Below, piece by piece: positions 12,062 to 15,118 of a stretch of 15,118 nucleotides of DNA. Source of the DNA: an uncultured Collinsella sp. (GTDB lineage Bacteria > Actinomycetota > Coriobacteriia > Coriobacteriales > Coriobacteriaceae); assembly GCA_958427895.1 (NCBI GenBank), contig CAUADW010000038.1:1-15118 (forward strand), given 5' to 3'. A model generated the notes under the pieces. The model was not told the origin of the DNA, ran no database searches, and saw only the letters and a program-made list of their open reading frames with translations. Position 1 is the stretch's first letter; each line of letters opens with the position of its first letter. The translations under genes were made by a program, and so were the position numbers.

Positions 12062-14743
12062 CTAGTTCTCGAGCAGGTCCTCGATAAAGCCGACGCGGTA
12101 GTTTTTGAAGATGACCTCGCCGCCGTCTTGCGTGGCGTCCAGATCGACATCGCCCATGATGCCAAAGTCGTGGTCGCCATCCTCGTCGGCAAAGATCTGG
12201 TGCACGTGCCACACGTGATCGGTCTTCTCGTCGGATTCATCGATGGAAAACATCGCGGCGCTGCGGGCGTCTCCGTCGGTGAGGATTTCCTCGTGCTGCT
12301 CATGGTAGGCATCGAGCGCTTTTTGCCAGCGGACCTCGCTCATGCCCCAGTCCTCGTCGAGCTCGCCCAGATCGCGCACGTGTCCGCGGGCTGCAAGGGT
12401 TACGCGGCGGAAGAGCGCGTTGCGCACCAACAGCGTGCAGCCGCGACGGTCCGCAACGACCTCGCCGATGCCCTGCGGCGGTGCGGCGTCGAGTGCAGCG
12501 GGGTTGCCGGCGTTCTCCCACTCGTCCACCAAGCTCGAGTCGACCGAGCGCACCACAAAGCCGAGCCACGAAATGATGTCGCGCAGGCGCTCGTCGCGCT
12601 TCTCGATGGGCACGGTGCGGTCGAGTGAACGGTAAGCCTCTGCCAGGTAGCGCAGCAAAATGCCCTCGGAACGGGCGATGCCGAGCTTTTGAATGTAGCC
12701 CTTAAAATCGCTCGCGCTCTCCAGCATATCGCGCAGGACGCTCTTAGGAGAGAGCTGGTAGTCGTTTGCCCAGGGTACTTCCTGGCAGTACTTGTCGAAG
12801 GCGGCATCGAGCAGGTCCTCGAGCGGCTTTTCGTAGGTGACATCCTGGATGCGCTCCAGGCGTTCCTCATATTCGACGCCGTCAGCCTTCATTTCGGCCA
12901 TCGCGCGGTCGCGCGCGGCGCGCTCCTGTGCGCGCAATACCTGCTTGGGGTCCTCGAGCGTTGCCTCGACCATCGAGATCAAATCCATGGTATAGGTCTC
13001 ACTCTCGGGGTCGAGCAGCTCCAGCGCGGCAAGCAAAAACGGCGAGAGCGGCTGATCGAGCGCAAAGTCCTCGGGCAGATCGACCGTCAGTGCATAGTCG
13101 ATGTCTGGCGCGGCGTCAGTCGGGGCGTCGGGCGCGGGCGGCACCTCGGTGCGAACGACGACGCCGGAATCGATGAGCGTGGCAAAGATTTCGTCGGCAC
13201 GAACCTCGAGCTTTGCCTTTTCCTCGGGCGTTTGCAGGCTTGTCTCGATGAGGTCGTGCACGCGGGCGCGAGCGTCACCGCCCTGCTCGACCACACTAAT
13301 CACCATGGAGTGCGTGATACGCAGGCGTGGCTTGAGTGTCTCGGGCTGCGTCTCGATCAGGCGCTCAAAGGTCTGCTTGTTCCATGTGACAAAGCCCTCG
13401 GGGGCCTTTTTCTTTTTAATTTTACGGAGCTTCTTGGGGTCGTCGCCCGCCTTGGCCATGAGCTTTGCGTTCTCGATCTCGTGCTCCGGGGCCTCGGCGA
13501 TCACCATGCCCTCGGTGTCAAAGCCCGAACGCCCGGCGCGACCAGCGATCTGATGGAACTCACGGGCGCGCAGGCGACGCATCTTGTAGCCATCGAACTT
13601 GGTGAGCGCGGTGAGCACCACGGTGTGGATGGGTACGTTGATGCCGACGCCGAGTGTGTCGGTGCCGCAGATGACGGGCAGTAGGCCCTGCTGCGCCAAG
13701 CGCTCGACCAGGAGGCGATAGCGCGGCAGCATACCGGCGTGGTGCACACCGACGCCACATCCGAGCAGACGTTTGAGGATCTTGCCAAAGGCCGTCGAGA
13801 AGCTCGTGCCTTTGGCGGCTTCCTTAATAGCCTCGCGCTGCTCCTTGCTGGCAATGCCAAAGTTGGCGAGGGAATGCGCCGTCGCAAGGGCGGCATCCTG
13901 GCTAAAGTGCACGATATAGAGCGGAGCCTCGCCGCGGCGCATGGCGAGCTCGACGGTGCCCTCGAGGGAGGTCGTCACATAGTCGTAGTTCAGCGGAACA
14001 GGACGCGGGGCGTCGACAACCAAGTCGCAAGCAGCGCCGGTGTGTTCCTCGAGCGAGGCGGCGATCGCGGTGACATCGCCGAGCGTGGCGCTCATGAGCA
14101 TAAACTGCGTGTGGGGCAGGGTGAGCAGCGGCACCTGCCAGGCCCAACCGCGGTCGGGGTCGGCAAAGTAGTGGAACTCGTCCATGGCCACGCAGCCCAC
14201 ATCGGCGTCCTCGCCCTCGCGCAGCGCATCGTTGGCAAGGATTTCGGCCGTGCAGCAGATGACGGGCGCCTTGGTGTTGATGTGCGTATCGCCGGTGATC
14301 ATGCCAACGTTATCGCGGCCGAGTACCTGTACCAGATCGAAGAACTTTTCGCTGACCAGAGCCTTGATAGGAGCCGTGTAGTAGCAGCGCTTGCCCTGTG
14401 CCATGCCCATAAAGAGCATGCCCAGCGCGACAAGCGATTTACCCGATCCGGTCGGTGTTCCCAAAATGACATGGTCACCGGCGGCTAGATCCATGAGGGC
14501 TTCTTCTTGGTGATCCCACAGCTCAATGCCGCGATCGCTTGTCCATTCAAAGAAGCGTTCGAAGGCTTGATCGGGCGTGAGCCACGGTTCGGGCTCGCTG
14601 CCGTCCTCGGGCTCCCACCAGGTGGGGGAGAGCGCGCCGAGCGAGCCGAATTCGGCTTCGGTTCCCGTGCCGCCCGAGAATGAGCTGGCGGCGCCGGCGC
14701 CGGAAACGGTGCTGGCGGCGGTATCTGTCGTGGTCTGTGCCAT
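12062..14743 (-). CDS. Ski2-like superfamily II helicase with DUF3516-type C-terminus
   Basis: 893 residues from the chosen start. The helicase core carries TPTGSGKS (96-103, ATP phosphate binding), TAPIKALVSEK (motif Ia), DEFHY (188-192, a DExH box), SATL (218-221), TDTLGVGINVP (motif V) and HQIAGRAGRSG (397-407, motif VI). This pattern is that of Ski2/Mtr4/HelY-like RNA or DNA helicases. The C-terminal half (about 450-890) resembles DUF3516, typical of actinobacteria; its function is unknown. The first 40 residues are low-complexity Ser/Gly/Thr/Ala. The frame is open to 14914, but the extension runs into a long inverted repeat and past a candidate -10 box, so the ATG at 14743 is preferred although its ribosome-binding site (AGAAAG) is weak. 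A role in RNA turnover or repair is an inference. Confidence 0.9.
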   Translation of the reverse strand: MAQTTTDTAASTVSGAGAASSFSGGTGTEAEFGSLGALSPTWWEPEDGSEPEPWLTPDQAFERFFEWTSDRGIELWDHQEEALMDLAAGDHVILGTPTGSGKSLVALGMLFMGMAQGKRCYYTAPIKALVSEKFFDLVQVLGRDNVGMITGDTHINTKAPVICCTAEILANDALREGEDADVGCVAMDEFHYFADPDRGWAWQVPLLTLPHTQFMLMSATLGDVTAIAASLEEHTGAACDLVVDAPRPVPLNYDYVTTSLEGTVELAMRRGEAPLYIVHFSQDAALATAHSLANFGIASKEQREAIKEAAKGTSFSTAFGKILKRLLGCGVGVHHAGMLPRYRLLVERLAQQGLLPVICGTDTLGVGINVPIHTVVLTALTKFDGYKMRRLRAREFHQIAGRAGRSGFDTEGMVIAEAPEHEIENAKLMAKAGDDPKKLRKIKKKKAPEGFVTWNKQTFERLIETQPETLKPRLRITHSMVISVVEQGGDARARVHDLIETSLQTPEEKAKLEVRADEIFATLIDSGVVVRTEVPPAPDAPTDAAPDIDYALTVDLPEDFALDQPLSPFLLAALELLDPESETYTMDLISMVEATLEDPKQVLRAQERAARDRAMAEMKADGVEYEERLERIQDVTYEKPLEDLLDAAFDKYCQEVPWANDYQLSPKSVLRDMLESASDFKGYIQKLGIARSEGILLRYLAEAYRSLDRTVPIEKRDERLRDIISWLGFVVRSVDSSLVDEWENAGNPAALDAAPPQGIGEVVADRRGCTLLVRNALFRRVTLAARGHVRDLGELDEDWGMSEVRWQKALDAYHEQHEEILTDGDARSAAMFSIDESDEKTDHVWHVHQIFADEDGDHDFGIMGDVDLDATQDGGEVIFKNYRVGFIEDLLEN

Positions 14744-14776
14744 GTGGTTGCTTTCTCTCGCGTTTGTCCGCCAACT

Positions 14777-14782
14777 ATTATG
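14777..14782 (-). promoter_or_regulatory. Candidate -10 box for the helicase gene
   Basis: CATAAT on the minus strand matches the consensus at five of six bases, 33 bases before the chosen start codon. No good -35 is seen. It supports the shorter start. Confidence 0.3.
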
Positions 14783-14864
14783 GCGTAGCGGCGGCGCGGG
14801 GTGCCAGCGCGCGAGAAAATGCAGGAAATGGGCGTTCTGCCCGGCCGTTTGGTGCAGTTGCCAG

Positions 14865-14987
14865 CTAAGTGAGTAGACTTTTTGCGATGTCGCGAGCACA
14901 TGGCTTTTGCGCAAGGGCTCTACCTGCGGTTTTAGTTTTCGCTATGCGGGCTGTGCTTGGCTATTGCAAAAAAGTCTACTCACTTAG
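14865..14987. repeat. Long inverted repeat with 19-bp perfect arms
   Basis: CTAAGTGAGTAGACTTTTT (14865-14883) is the exact reverse complement of 14969-14987, and GC on both sides extends it with one bulged A. Inside, AGCACA (14895-14900) pairs with TGTGCT (14952-14957) and CCTGC with GCGGG, so all 123 bases can fold. There is no open frame of note and no T tract beyond. A dispersed palindrome or MITE remnant is likely. No gene is visible in 14744-15118; 14988-15064 shows nothing I can name. Confidence 0.6.
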
Positions 14988-15064
14988 GTTTGAGGGCCGT
15001 TCGCTGACGCCTATTTGCGCTTGTTTGTCGACGCCGCGACCATCAGAAGCCCCTAGGACTCCTG

Positions 15065-15118
15065 TGAACTGCCTCCCATTTCTTGGACATGAGAAATGGG
15101 AGGCTTTTTATGCGTGTC
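15065..15118 (+). mobile_element. Possible left end of an IS3-family element, with hairpin
   Basis: TGAACTGCCTCCCATTTCTT followed by GGACA (15065-15089) resembles the terminal repeats of IS3-family elements (TGAACTGCxCCC...GGACA). GCCTCCCATTTCT (15071-15083) also pairs perfectly with AGAAATGGGAGGC (15092-15104), followed by TTTTTA, so it is an intrinsic terminator whatever its origin. An ATG at 15110 could start orfA, but the window ends. Confidence 0.4.

Noticed and set aside
12689..13684. 331-codon open frame on the plus strand inside the helicase gene
   Set aside because: It is opposite a clearly recognisable helicase, shows no domain, and is a by-product of GC-rich codon use.
14744..14914. 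57-residue N-terminal extension of the helicase frame
   Set aside because: It has no family resemblance, crosses a candidate -10 box and runs into the left arm of the long inverted repeat; the ATG at 14743 begins a sensible low-complexity N-terminus.

Overview
The window looks like chromosomal DNA of a GC-rich anaerobic actinobacterium. A gut Coriobacteriia species, most likely Collinsella or a close relative, is my best guess. The guess rests on GC-rich coding style, a divergent MocR-type pdxR next to pdxST, a reverse rubrerythrin, a DUF3516-type helicase and many hairpin terminators. It is an inference; no marker gene such as rRNA is present.

Layout from left to right. (1) A short peptide-deformylase-like gene on the minus strand (149-559). 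(2) A plus-strand gene (774-1685) for a protein with an acidic N-terminus, a probable MarR-like winged helix and a long RGG-rich tail. It is followed by three large palindromes (1688-1950). (3) The vitamin B6 module: pdxS-pdxT on the minus strand and the divergent regulator gene pdxR on the plus strand. The shared promoter region carries two AAGGTCAG direct repeats. (4) A reverse rubrerythrin gene on the minus strand. (5) A two-gene plus-strand operon for an iron alcohol dehydrogenase and a class-3-type aldehyde dehydrogenase, preceded by two Rex-like palindromes. (6) A 425-base gap (8529-8953) holding a 27-residue membrane peptide gene inside a long-range inverted repeat, with signs of an opposing antisense RNA. 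I read this as a probable type I toxin-antitoxin locus, and it is the most interesting item here. (7) Plus-strand genes for a stand-alone HIRAN protein, an unidentified 59-residue charged protein, a calcineurin-like phosphoesterase and a DUF2130 coiled-coil protein with a PD-(D/E)XK-like signature. (8) A minus-strand Ski2-like helicase with a DUF3516-type C-terminus. Upstream of it are another long inverted repeat and, at the right edge, a hairpin that resembles an IS3-family end.

Functional links: PdxS and PdxT together form PLP synthase, and PdxR senses PLP and probably switches on pdxST. The alcohol and aldehyde dehydrogenases together interconvert alcohol, aldehyde and acid with NAD(P), which fits redox control by a Rex-type regulator. 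The reverse rubrerythrin removes peroxide in an anaerobe. The other genes look like independent housekeeping or accessory units separated by terminators. All calls come from reading motifs by eye; no database search was possible.
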